Source of the DNA: Microvirga sp. KLBC 81
GTDB lineage: Bacteria > Pseudomonadota > Alphaproteobacteria > Rhizobiales > Beijerinckiaceae
Assembly (NCBI RefSeq): GCF_003075415.1
Contig: NZ_QDAH01000047.1
Span: forward strand, 1-45,880
DNA length: 45,880 nt
Reading direction: 5' to 3'
This document shows positions 1 to 8,196 of this stretch, in pieces. Below the pieces are notes generated by a model. It had not been told where the DNA came from. It ran no database searches and saw only the letters and a program-made list of their open reading frames with translations. The position numbers and the translations under genes were made by a program. Within the stretch, counting starts at the first letter, position 1, and each line of letters opens with the position of its first letter.

Positions 1-379
1 GAGAGCCAAGATGAGTGAATCACGAAGCCGCCACACCGCATAGCCCCAACGATTCCGTCAGAACTGCCGTTGCTCTAAATTACTCCAAGAGTTTGTATGG
101 GTTCCCTACCAGGAAGGGCCTAGGCCATCCGTCTTAATAGATGCACCAAATCAGATCCGCTAAAACTTGCCAGATCTAAAGGGTTGTACCCGCTCTCCGG
201 GCCGAATTACGAATGAATACCTGTGTCTATTTCGAACAGACGGAGGGCAAACCGTCTCACATTGCCTGAAAGGAGTTCCTGAACCGAATAAGTAAATAGG
301 ACGGGCTGGCGAGGCACGCCAGCTCCAAAAAACAGATATTTCAATCACCAATAAAAACCAAAGCGGTGGGGCAAAACCA
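1..379. other. Non-coding stretch upstream of the RTX gene
   Basis: No convincing gene is visible. The short open frames on both strands lack ribosome-binding sites and protein-like composition. The stretch is less GC-rich than most of the window and presumably carries the promoter of the RTX gene, but I see no clear -35/-10 pair. Confidence 0.5.
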
Positions 380-2257
380 ATGGTTATCTCTTCTCAGTTT
401 GTATCCCTTCTTGCGCCCAAGATCTCAGTCGGCGCGGTGAACGCCCAGGGCGGCGTCTACAGCAAATATGAATCTGATTTCACTCAATACGCTGCCCAGC
501 ACTGGAGCCAGGAAGGCTCGTCTTGGGAAAACGCGAATTATTATGATCGGGCTGAAATCTTCTACAACTGGTACAACCGGACCGACGACAGTTCTTATCT
601 CACAAAGGCGAACGCGCTCGCGCTCGACTATCGCAAGAAGTACCTTGAGGCGAACAACTACAGCATGTCTGCGCACTGGTCGCAGATCGCGGGCGTGGCC
701 CTACACTATCTGGCCACCGGCGACGAGGCGAGCCACATTGCGGTCGGCAAGGTCGCCGATCAGTTCGCCAATCCGTGGTACACCGACAATCTCGGCAATC
801 TGAATGCCGAGATGGACAACCGCATCCAGGCGAGAACGCTGGAAGCCTTCCTGTATGCCAAGAAGATCAACGCGCCCAGCGTCGGAGTGCCCAATATCCA
901 GCCGAATGGCGAGGACTGGGGCGTGCCGGGCGGCAACAACTGGGATGCGCTGCTCCAGTCCTCGCTCGACAAGATCCTGTCGTCGCAAGGCGCCGATGGC
1001 GGCTACCACTTCGCCCAAGGTGGCGTCGTGCCGTTCATGACCGGCCTCCTGAACGACACCTTGATCGACTACTACACCAACTATAAGGCCGACTCGCGCA
1101 TCCTGACCGCGGTGAAGAAGTCGCTGGACTATCTCTGGACCCATACGTGGGACGAGGCATCGCAGTCGTTCATGTATGTCGAGAAGCCCAACTCCTTTGG
1201 CGAGGTGCCCGAGCCAGCGCCTGACCTCAACAACATGATCTCGTCCGGCTTCGGCTGGGTCTACAAGATGACCGGTGACACTACGTACAAGGAGCGCGGC
1301 GACAAGGTGTTCGCGGGCGGCGTCAATGGAGCGTGGCTCGAAGGCTCGAAGCAGTTCAACGAACAGTACACGAGCTCGCTGAAGTATCTCGCCTATACCC
1401 TGGGCGACGGGACCGTCAGTACGCCGACGCCGACTCCCGAGCCGACCCCGCTCCCGGAGAAATCCCCCTACGTGACCACCGGCGTCAGTTACACTCTCGC
1501 CGCAGACGAGGTGAACCTCACCGGCAGCGGCTCGGCCTCGATCTCCCTGACGGGCAACTCGCTCGCCAACGTGATCAAGGGCAACACAGGCGCCAACAGG
1601 CTGTATGGCAATGCGGGCAACGACAAGCTGTATGGAGGTGCGGGCAACGACGTGCTGATTGGCGGGGCTGGGTGGGACTATCTCGACGGCGGCGCTGGCA
1701 CGGACACGGTCAGCTACGCGAACGCCACCGGGCTTCTTGCCGATCTGGGGTCTGTGTCTAGGAATAACAAGGATGCTTCCGGTGATACCTATGCGGGCGT
1801 CGAAAACCTGGCCGGCAGCGCCTATGCCGATTCCCTGCGCGGGAACGATGCGGCCAATGTGATCTGGGGAGGGTCGGGCAATGACACCCTCCATGGCCGC
1901 GGCGGCAACGATACCCTGAGCGGAGATACAGGCGCCGATGTGCTGTTCGGGGGCGCTGGCACGGATCGCTTCTATTTCCACTCGATCACACAATCCCCTG
2001 TGGGTATAGGAGACACAATCAGGGATTTCGTACGTGGGGTGGATCGGATTGATCTGCGCGCTATCGACGCCAATAGCAAGCTGTCAGGGGATCAGGCGTT
2101 CTCGTTTATCGGCAGCAAGGCGTTTAGCGGCCAGGCAGGTCAGCTGAAGTTCAGCAGCGGTGTCCTGTCGGGCGACCTCAACGGCGACAGGGTTGCTGAT
2201 TTCCAGATCAAGGTCTCAGGTATATCGGCCCTCGCCAGCGACAATCTCTATCTCTAA
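380..2257 (+). CDS. Secreted RTX calcium-binding protein with helical-toroid, carbohydrate-active-like N-terminus
   Basis: The protein has 625 residues in three parts. Residues 1-345 are rich in aromatic and Asn/Asp residues (WSQEGSSWENANYYDRAEIF, YNWYNRTDD, AHWSQIAGVALHYLATGDEA) and resemble (alpha/alpha)-toroid glycoside hydrolases or polysaccharide lyases; the substrate cannot be read. A Pro/Thr linker (TPTPTPEPTPLPEKSP) follows at about 350-365. Residues 410-540 hold RTX nonapeptides (GNAGNDKLYGGAGNDVLIGG, GGSGNDTLHGRGGNDTLSG) that bind calcium. The tail (DFVRGVDRIDLRAIDAN to SDNLYL) resembles the serralysin-type C-terminal domain. No Sec signal is present, as expected for type I secretion through a C-terminal signal. 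Neighbouring polysaccharide-export genes fit a role in trimming or modifying an extracellular polysaccharide, which is inference. Confidence 0.85.
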   Translation: MVISSQFVSLLAPKISVGAVNAQGGVYSKYESDFTQYAAQHWSQEGSSWENANYYDRAEIFYNWYNRTDDSSYLTKANALALDYRKKYLEANNYSMSAHWSQIAGVALHYLATGDEASHIAVGKVADQFANPWYTDNLGNLNAEMDNRIQARTLEAFLYAKKINAPSVGVPNIQPNGEDWGVPGGNNWDALLQSSLDKILSSQGADGGYHFAQGGVVPFMTGLLNDTLIDYYTNYKADSRILTAVKKSLDYLWTHTWDEASQSFMYVEKPNSFGEVPEPAPDLNNMISSGFGWVYKMTGDTTYKERGDKVFAGGVNGAWLEGSKQFNEQYTSSLKYLAYTLGDGTVSTPTPTPEPTPLPEKSPYVTTGVSYTLAADEVNLTGSGSASISLTGNSLANVIKGNTGANRLYGNAGNDKLYGGAGNDVLIGGAGWDYLDGGAGTDTVSYANATGLLADLGSVSRNNKDASGDTYAGVENLAGSAYADSLRGNDAANVIWGGSGNDTLHGRGGNDTLSGDTGADVLFGGAGTDRFYFHSITQSPVGIGDTIRDFVRGVDRIDLRAIDANSKLSGDQAFSFIGSKAFSGQAGQLKFSSGVLSGDLNGDRVADFQIKVSGISALASDNLYL

Positions 2258-2925
2258 TGTGGTGATGAGACTACCCGTTGAGTGGCTGGATCGATTTTGA
2301 CCGGTGGCCGAACTGCGCTTGGATGGAGCGGCCGGGCTTTGTGTTTGAGTGCAGAATGCGTGCAGGGCAGAGCCTGCTCACGCCCTGCACGCACACCTTG
2401 GGACTGGAAATCCGCCCCGGTACAGTTTCGGCTTATAAAAGAATCCACGCCGCGCCATTCCGCATCGATCCCAAAGCCCCAGTCGCAACCTTGAGCCAGA
2501 TCAAGATGGCTGAATCCCATCCCTCGGAGAGGTTTTGCCTCTAAAAAGGATTAGCGGGAGCAGGTGATCGGTGCTCGCATCGTGGCGCGATTCAAGAGTC
2601 CGTGGTGGCACCAACGATCACGACGGATGGAGTGCGCTCGCGCAGGCGCCGAGCGAGCTCGGCGTTCTCGGTATGGCTCTGCCACTGCCGGGTGTTGCCG
2701 CTCGCTCCAAGCCGCGGATCGCCAGCAGGCCCTGAAGGGCGCCGCCCGCGCTATGAGCTCCGGCGGCGCCTCTCTCACCCGAGGGTTGGAGTGTGGCGGT
2801 GCTCAAACCTGATCAAGTCCTTGTTGACCGCTTGAAGAGCGGGCGCTAACCGCAAATCCGTGCAGGCTCGGCGCCATTGCACCAGGTAAGCACATCGCTG
2901 AAGGAGTGCTCTCCTGAGACTGCAA
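2258..2925. other. Gene-free stretch, probably eroded DNA
   Basis: About 670 bases between the RTX gene and the ABC exporter. Open frames occur on both strands but none has a ribosome-binding site or a recognisable domain. One minus-strand frame around 2600-2700 reads ENAELARRLRER, reminiscent of a coiled-coil linker, and soon ends. This may be remains of older genes; I cannot assign a function. Confidence 0.4.
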
Positions 2926-3687
2926 TTAGGCTACGGCTGCGCCAACTACGCCATGATAGTGGGCATAGGCTGTTTTGATATCGCCGTCAAATATCAGCTT
3001 GCCGCTCTGAAAAACCAGACCTCGCGTGCAGAGCTTCTCGATCATCCCTTGGTTATGTGAGGCAATCACCACGATAGGCGAACGTTCGATCAGGTTGTGA
3101 AGACGCGTATCCGCCTTGGCCATAAAGTTTGAATCCCCAGCCCCCAAACCCTCATCCATCAGGAGAATGTCGGCCTCGACAGAGGTGGAGATTGCAAAAG
3201 CCAACCGAGCGGCCATGCCTGCCGAGTAAGTTCGAATGGGCATATTGATGAACTCGCCCAGCTCGGTGAATTCTACGATTTCATTAATCCGGCGTTCGAT
3301 CTCCAGGCGGGGAAGACCAAGGTACCTTCCGCGGACGATGATGTTTTCGTAACCTGTTGCATCAAGGTCCATTCCAAAAGAGGCGTCGAACAGGGCGGCA
3401 ACGCGTCCCTTTCGGTAGAGAGTGCCTTCTGTCGGGTGATAGATACCGGCCAGGACACGCAGGAGCGTGCTCTTGCCGCTCCCGTTGTGGCCAATGAGAG
3501 CGACACGTTCGCCCAATTCAAAGGTAAAATTGACCTGAGATAGAGCTTGGACCTCGACAAGGCCTGAGGCCGTTCCGGCAATCCGGCCGCCTGTCGTGCG
3601 TGATAGAATTTTGTTTTTCAAAGAGCGTGCCGAGGCACTCAGCACGGGGTATCGAATGCCGAGGCCTTGTGCTTCTACATACGCCAT
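2926..3687 (-). CDS. ABC exporter ATP-binding subunit, polysaccharide (Wzt/KpsT/TagH type)
   Basis: 253 residues from the ATG at 3687 (MAYVEAQGLGIRYPV); an open frame continues upstream but overlaps the permease gene and reads unlike protein. Walker A is GHNGSGKST, the signature is TYSAGMAARLAFAI, Walker B is ADILLMDEGLGAGD, and the switch histidine lies in VIASHNQGMI. The YSAGM-ARLAFA signature is typical of ATPases that energise export of capsule, O-antigen or teichoic acid chains. It acts on the inner face of the cytoplasmic membrane with the permease encoded 29 bp upstream. It lacks the C-terminal carbohydrate-binding extension of the larger Wzt proteins, so it is of the short KpsT-like kind. 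The gene is less GC-rich than most of the window, suggesting acquisition by transfer. Confidence 0.9.
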   Translation of the reverse strand: MAYVEAQGLGIRYPVLSASARSLKNKILSRTTGGRIAGTASGLVEVQALSQVNFTFELGERVALIGHNGSGKSTLLRVLAGIYHPTEGTLYRKGRVAALFDASFGMDLDATGYENIIVRGRYLGLPRLEIERRINEIVEFTELGEFINMPIRTYSAGMAARLAFAISTSVEADILLMDEGLGAGDSNFMAKADTRLHNLIERSPIVVIASHNQGMIEKLCTRGLVFQSGKLIFDGDIKTAYAHYHGVVGAAVA

Positions 3688-3716
3688 GAAGATTATCCTA
3701 AAAGACGCTGCTGTAT

Positions 3717-4499
3717 CTAGACCCAAAACGCAATTTTCTTGCGCGAGCGTCCATAAACAATGACAGTGATCAAGCCTCCTCCGAGCGCCATGGCAATGCT
3801 GACGAACCATATTGCGAGGGAGGGGGAGTTGCCAAGCAGAGGTTCTCTAACGATTTCAACTAGATATGTAAACGGATTCAGATATGCAACCCACTGCCTA
3901 TCAGGCGGAAGGAAGCTCGGCTGCCAAACGATAGGCGTGATCATAAAAATCGCCGACATGAACGACTGGACGATCAGCGGGACATCTCGGAAGCGGGCTC
4001 CTGTTGCTCCGAGCAACAAGCTTATCCATGTAAGGTTCGCGATAAGGATAGCCAAAGCTGGAAGAACAAGAAGGGTTGCTGGGGTCACGGAAACGTCCGC
4101 AATCACCAGAGCAAGGACAATCGCAATAAGGTTATGCAAAAAATAAATGATCTGAGTCCAGATGAGTCGGAATACGTGTACTGTCAAAGGTGCTGGGATT
4201 TGCCGGATTGTTGCACTCGCCGAGATGAAAATATTGACGCCTTCCGTAAGGCAACCTGCAATAAGGCTCCAAATAACCAGTCCGGAAGCAACAAGCGGCA
4301 GGAACTTCTTGATCTCCTGCCGGAACAAGCCACCATAGACCAGTGTCATTCCGCCAACCATGATCAATGTGGCAAACGTGATCCAGAACGGCCCTAGTGT
4401 TGAACGCCGATAGCGCTTTTTGATGTCATTCCACGCAAGGAATGCCCATAAGTCGCTGCGCTTTAAGCCTTCTAGTATATCAAGTAGGGCATACTTCAT
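3717..4499 (-). CDS. ABC-2 type polysaccharide export permease (Wzm/KpsM type)
   Basis: 260 residues, the usual size for the family, from the ATG at 4499. The N-terminus LWAFLAWNDIKKRYRRSTLG followed by PFWITFATLIM is the amphipathic entry helix and first membrane segment of polysaccharide ABC-2 permeases. About six hydrophobic segments follow, with the conserved block NPFTYLVEIVREPLL before the last one. It forms the membrane channel for a lipid-linked or free polysaccharide together with the ATPase encoded just downstream. A rhamnan-synthesis-like gene lies upstream on the same strand, separated by insertion-sequence debris. Base composition is less GC-rich than the core genes of the window. 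Confidence 0.9.
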   Translation of the reverse strand: MKYALLDILEGLKRSDLWAFLAWNDIKKRYRRSTLGPFWITFATLIMVGGMTLVYGGLFRQEIKKFLPLVASGLVIWSLIAGCLTEGVNIFISASATIRQIPAPLTVHVFRLIWTQIIYFLHNLIAIVLALVIADVSVTPATLLVLPALAILIANLTWISLLLGATGARFRDVPLIVQSFMSAIFMITPIVWQPSFLPPDRQWVAYLNPFTYLVEIVREPLLGNSPSLAIWFVSIAMALGGGLITVIVYGRSRKKIAFWV

Positions 4500-4807
4500 G
4501 ATGTTATCGGATTTCGTCGCTAAATCTGGGATCAGCAGTTGAGCCTAGCGAGCCGGTCTGGTGGAGAGGTCTTTTTGAGAGATGTCTCGCATCGCCTCTG
4601 ACTAGGAGCCGGCAAATACCGACGCCTAGTTTCTGATAGAGCCCTAATCACGACGGCCACGCAGGTCAACAGCCTCTATTAGCCAAGGAAGAGTGCTTAT
4701 CACGGACTTATTAATGTTGCAATGTATCAGTATCGAAATTGTGATTTGTAGGGCTGCAGCCGGATTGGGCTGACGGGATCGTTAAATCTGGTTTCATAAA
4801 ATATAGA
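4500..4807. other. Gene-free stretch between the permease start and IS debris
   Basis: About 300 bases with no supported gene on either strand. It must contain whatever now drives the exporter pair; no clear promoter was recognised. The right edge meets the first recognisable codons of the IS630 fragment near 4808. Confidence 0.4.
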
Positions 4808-5139
4808 TTTTGCCGTTTTGTCTTTGTCGATGAAACGGGCGCATCGACCAATGTGGTTCAGCGCTATGGGCACTGCCCTTGTGCGAGCGCCTGGTGGATG
4901 CCACACCCTGGGGTCATTGGAAGATCACCACCTTTGTGGCGGGCCTGTGCGCTGGCAGCCTGATTGCCTCGATGGTGCTGGACGGTCCAATGATGGGTGA
5001 GGTGTTCCGGCTTATGTCGAGCAGGTGCTGGTGCCGGAACTCTCGCCTGATGGCGCACGATAATTGGCACCGCACAAAGTGGCGAGCGTCCGGGAGACGG
5101 ACCCGCGCCGCTGGAGCTAGTGTGCAGTACCTGCCGCCG
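4808..5139 (+). pseudogene. IS630-family transposase fragment, frameshifted
   Basis: Three frames together give a recognisable IS630 DDE transposase middle section. Positions 4808-4879 read RFVFVDETGASTNVVQRYG, containing the first catalytic Asp region (FVDETGAST). After a frameshift near 4877 comes CERLVDATPWGHWKITTFVAG, then DGPMMGEVFR. After another shift near 5010 comes AYVEQVLVPEL, then DNLAPHKVASVRE, and finally AAGASVQYLPP up to 5139. The N-terminal part and the last catalytic Glu region are absent. It is a dead remnant, cut at the point where IS3 sequence begins. Confidence 0.82.
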
Positions 5140-5776
5140 ACGCATTCACGTGCTGTTGCGGCGCGAGGGATAGGCCGTGAACCATAAGCGCGTTTACCGG
5201 CTGTATGCCGAAGAAGGCTTGCAGATCCGGAACAAACGGCCGAAGCGCAAGGTGGCCGCGAAGGTGCGCTCGGCTCCGAATGAGGTATGGGCAATGGACT
5301 TCCTGTCGGATCAGCTCTTCGATGGCCGCAAGATTCGGATCCTGACCATCGTGGATATCTTCTCGAAGCTCTCGCCGGCGAGTGATGTGCGCTTCCGCTA
5401 CACCGGCGCGGATGTGGTTGCGACTCTGGAGCGGGTGGCAAGCCAGTATGGGGTTCCGCGCACGATTCGTATGGACAACGACCCTGAGTTTATCTCGCGC
5501 GCTCTCGATCTCTGGGCGTATCGGAACGGGGTTGTTCTGGACTTCTCGCGGCCCGGCAAGCCCATCGACAACAGCTTCGTAGAAGCCTTTAATGGCAAGG
5601 TGCGGGCCGAATGCATTGACCAGAACTGGTTCTTGTCCTTGGCCGACGCCAGGCTAAAATGTGAGGCGTTTCGCCATGAGTATAATGGCGACAGACCACA
5701 CAGCTCGATCGGGCATAAGACCCCACTCGAGTTCATGAAACCCATCGGCATCCCCGGCCGGCCGATGGGGCCATGA
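5135..5776 (+). pseudogene. IS3-family (IS407-like) transposase orfB fragment with internal stop
   Basis: The frame reads RRIHVLLRREG, then TAG at 5171-5173 where relatives have Trp, then AVNHKRVYRLYAEEGLQIRN and on to the stop at 5776. A 199-residue open frame from GTG 5177 carries the rve integrase core. Catalytic Asp residues are seen in AMDFLSD and MDNDPEF (usually DNGPEF or DNGSEF) and the Glu in FVEAFNGKVRAECID. GRKIRILTIVD and NGDRPHSSIGHKTPLEF are family hallmarks. The start of orfB and all of orfA are missing, replaced by IS630 sequence. The junction lies around 5132-5143. The element cannot transpose itself. Confidence 0.88.
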
Positions 5777-5882
5777 GGCCGGAGTTCGTGTCCGGCCGTG
5801 GTCCAGCATTCGGGGCAGGTCCACCAGGACCGGAAAGTTGCATAGGCCGTGGATCACATCTGGGGCAGGACCAACAGAGCGA

Positions 5883-6833
5883 TCATTGAACGAGACGCCG
5901 GGTCAGCTTTCTGAGAATGCGCGTGACGCCACGCGGCAAATAGACGTATGCAAGGTGGGCAATGAAAAACAGTACTGGATACCTGCGCCAATGATTGGCC
6001 AGTGGCATGACGAAAGGATTGTCTGTTGTCTGGGCACGTTCTTCCACGAGATGCTTAATGTCAGAGCTAGAAAGATGTTTTTTTCTCACTAGCTCCGCCA
6101 GGAGTGGCTTCACAGCCTCCATGCCTAAGGCTATCAGCCCACGAGAATCCACCACAAGCGCAAAGAGCCGTTCGGCTGCATGGGCAGCAGTGCCATCCAA
6201 CTGGCCGCGTTCGGTCGCAAATTGCTGCTCAAGCTCCTTTTTCAAGAACGGAGTGAGTGCCGACCGCCGGAACCAGAACATTGAACCAGCTGGAAATCTG
6301 TAGGTTTCCAAATCAGTGGGTAAGCTACCAAGGACGACATGCGCCATTTTTCTCATCGGCCGACGATTGAGAGTGAGCCGCCCTTGAAGGGAGAGAAAGT
6401 GGCCCGCAGGCGCAATAAGACCAATTCTACTCTCATGTTCCAACAGCTGTAGCGCAATTAGGCCTTGTTCGTCCGATGTCAGTAGGGAGCTGGACATACT
6501 GGCACGCCAATCGGCGCCGTCGCTTCTATGGGGCGAGCGTTTCGTGTGGATCTTGAGTGCCAGATCTATGTCAGGAAGATCGGCACTCAGTGCCTTGAGG
6601 AAGGGTAGTACGTCCCTTCCCCTGTTTTCCACCAAGATCGTCTGGAAATGGGAAAGATAAGGCGTATCCGGCTTCGCGATAAAGCTGTGTGCCTGGCAAT
6701 GTGTAACCACCAAGGCGAAAGGCACCTTAATGGACGATGCCAGCTCGCTGGCCATAGCCTCCCAAATTTCGGGATAGTGCACGTGCGCGAACACAAGAAA
6801 TCTGATTTGTGAGCTAAGAGACATTCTATCCAC
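5883..6833 (-). CDS. Rhamnan synthesis protein F (RgpF)-like surface polysaccharide protein
   Basis: 316 residues from GTG 6833; ATG 6824 is an equally plausible start. The segments IRFLVFAHVHYPEIWEAMAS, VTHCQAHSF, VENRGRDVLPFL, ALKIHTKRSPH and FPAGSMFWFRRSAL match the RgpF family, which occurs in clusters that build rhamnose-containing polysaccharides in streptococci and in many Gram-negative O-antigen loci. Here it is a single RgpF domain rather than part of a large multidomain glycosyltransferase. It lies upstream of, and on the same strand as, the ABC polysaccharide exporter, separated only by IS debris, so the three probably once belonged to one locus. GC content is low for the window. 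Confidence 0.8.
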   Translation of the reverse strand: MDRMSLSSQIRFLVFAHVHYPEIWEAMASELASSIKVPFALVVTHCQAHSFIAKPDTPYLSHFQTILVENRGRDVLPFLKALSADLPDIDLALKIHTKRSPHRSDGADWRASMSSSLLTSDEQGLIALQLLEHESRIGLIAPAGHFLSLQGRLTLNRRPMRKMAHVVLGSLPTDLETYRFPAGSMFWFRRSALTPFLKKELEQQFATERGQLDGTAAHAAERLFALVVDSRGLIALGMEAVKPLLAELVRKKHLSSSDIKHLVEERAQTTDNPFVMPLANHWRRYPVLFFIAHLAYVYLPRGVTRILRKLTRRLVQ

Positions 6834-7308
6834 TTCACGATCGGCGCCATCCGAGTTTCCGTAGGGCCGAATTCGTAATCCGCGTGATGGTCATGCTGGT
6901 CCCGCTTGAGGCTCAACGAGATTGCACTGGACTAACGCGAGCACCGAAATTTGCAGTTTTCGTAAGCCTGAAGCTGGATGCCCGTCAATGGTCGGAAGCC
7001 ACTGAGCATATGCGCATGTATCGTCCCTAGCCCGGTACGCGGGGTCTGCCCATTGAGACCCAACGTTCGTGGGAAATGGCTCCTATGAGAGCGTCATTTG
7101 CAAACTCCAAGTCGACCTGCTGAAGGGCAAGGTCTTCTCCTCGATAGAGGCACAGCTCCTCAATGAAAGTGGGCCCTGGCACGATACCACAAGACGTCAC
7201 CCGCAGGCACGGCACTCCCGCAGTGCAGGTCTTAATACCAGCAGCCTCTCAAACCCGAGCGCGTCATCCCGAACCTGAGTTCCAGGGAGGGATGGCTCTC
7301 CAAAGTGA
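6834..7308. other. Gene-free stretch upstream of the RgpF-like gene
   Basis: About 475 bases. Short open frames exist on both strands (for example 7069-7278 on plus) but none has a recognisable domain or good ribosome-binding site. Positions 7255-7310 resemble dispersed intergenic repeats common in Rhizobiales (gcgtcatcccgaacctgag). I see no gene. Confidence 0.4.
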
Positions 7309-7683
7309 TCAGCGCCGCACAATCTGCCCCGACAGCTTGCGCTTCCACCGGCTGGTCCGGCCAAAGGGCAGGGGCCTCTGAGAGCCCTCGGCCCCGATGT
7401 GCCGGATCTTCTGCCGTTTGGCTTTGGCGGTCCGGCGGTGATCCTCTCCGGTTTTGTCCAAGGCGCAAGCCTCATGCGCTGGCCCGATGTTCTCCATGAC
7501 ATCCAGCCCACCGAGCTCCAGCGCCCGGATGTGTTCGGCAATCCAGCGCTCCCGCCCCGCATCAATGGCTCGCCCACACAGCACGCAGTGCCCGCCCGTC
7601 TTCTCCCACACCTGCAGCCTGCGGTGCGGCGTCAGCTTGCGGCGCAGTGTCGTACCCACATCCTCGCGCTCCACGAACGGCAT
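7309..7683 (-). CDS. HNH endonuclease
   Basis: 124 residues from ATG 7683, chosen because a GAGG ribosome-binding site lies just upstream and the preceding gene stops only 8 bp away. The HNH core is visible: zinc-type CVLC in GGHCVLCGRAI, the first His in AEHIRALELGGLD, and Asn/His in ENIGPAHEACALDKT, followed by a basic tail (RTAKAKRQKIRHIG). Small HNH enzymes of this build nick or cut DNA and are common in prophage and mobile regions. The substrate is unknown. The open frame continues upstream to 7755 inside the previous gene, so a longer N-terminus is possible but less likely. Confidence 0.8.
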   Translation of the reverse strand: MPFVEREDVGTTLRRKLTPHRRLQVWEKTGGHCVLCGRAIDAGRERWIAEHIRALELGGLDVMENIGPAHEACALDKTGEDHRRTAKAKRQKIRHIGAEGSQRPLPFGRTSRWKRKLSGQIVRR

Positions 7684-7690
7684 GCACGCC

Positions 7691-7966
7691 TCATGCGCGG
7701 GGTTCATCCGGACGGGGATCCTCGGGGGACGGCGCCCCTCGGATCTCGTCCTCAAGCGTGGCCATCAGGCGCTCGAACACGTGCTCCCATTCGACCCGCA
7801 GGGATTCGCAGGCGACGATCAGATCCTGCAGCCGGCGCACGCGCTCGGGATCCTGCCGTACCAGCCGAACAGGCACCCCGGTTGAGGCCACGGTCTCGAG
7901 CTGTGAGCTTTGGCGCGGACCTTGGCCCAAACCGGATGCCCGATCGGCATCAGAGGGGCGTCTCAT
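7691..7966 (-). CDS. Small conserved-type protein paired with HNH endonuclease, unknown function
   Basis: 91 residues from ATG 7966, which has GGAG 7-8 bp upstream; ATG 8053 is the longer alternative (120 residues). No domain is recognised. The C-terminal half (RLVRQDPERVRRLQDLIVAC, EWEHVFERLMATLEDEIRG) is predicted helical with possible coiled coil. It sits directly upstream of the HNH gene with an 8-bp gap, so the two are almost certainly cotranscribed from the promoter at 8072-8099. A regulatory or DNA-targeting partner role is only a guess. Confidence 0.6.
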   Translation of the reverse strand: MRRPSDADRASGLGQGPRQSSQLETVASTGVPVRLVRQDPERVRRLQDLIVACESLRVEWEHVFERLMATLEDEIRGAPSPEDPRPDEPRA

Positions 7967-8071
7967 CGCGAGTCTCCGGGTTGTCTCTTCAGTCCGCCCG
8001 AGGCAGCGCCCCCACCCGCTTGGTGATGACGACGAGCCCGGCAGACCATCCATTGGTAATTTTATAATGAC

Positions 8072-8099
8072 GTTATATCATCTATAGAGCGCGAGTCAA
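8072..8099 (-). promoter_or_regulatory. Sigma-70-type promoter for the HNH gene pair
   Basis: On the minus strand, TTGACT (8099-8094), a 16-bp spacer and TATAAC (8077-8072) form a near-consensus housekeeping promoter in an AT-rich pocket. Transcription would start near 8065, about 100 bases before ATG 7966 or 12 bases before ATG 8053. Confidence 0.6.
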
Positions 8100-8196
8100 C
8101 GAGAATGTCTTGGATCACGAGGGTGGCAACCCTGCTTGCTCCTCCGCCGTTAAGGGACCACACTGGCGCTCTCGGATCGATTGAGAGGCCTGGGTC

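Noticed and set aside
701..1993. 430-codon open frame on the minus strand across the RTX gene
   Set aside because: The plus frame shows RTX repeats and a domain layout; the reverse frame is an artefact of repeat codon structure.
2564..2835. Short open frames on both strands
   Set aside because: No ribosome-binding site, domain or coherent composition; the best segment, a coiled-coil-like ENAELARRLRER, ends within a few codons.
3688..3810. N-terminal extension of the ABC ATPase frame
   Set aside because: The added 41 residues overlap the end of the permease gene in another frame, are Cys/His/Arg-rich and do not match the family; ATG 3687 begins the conserved part.
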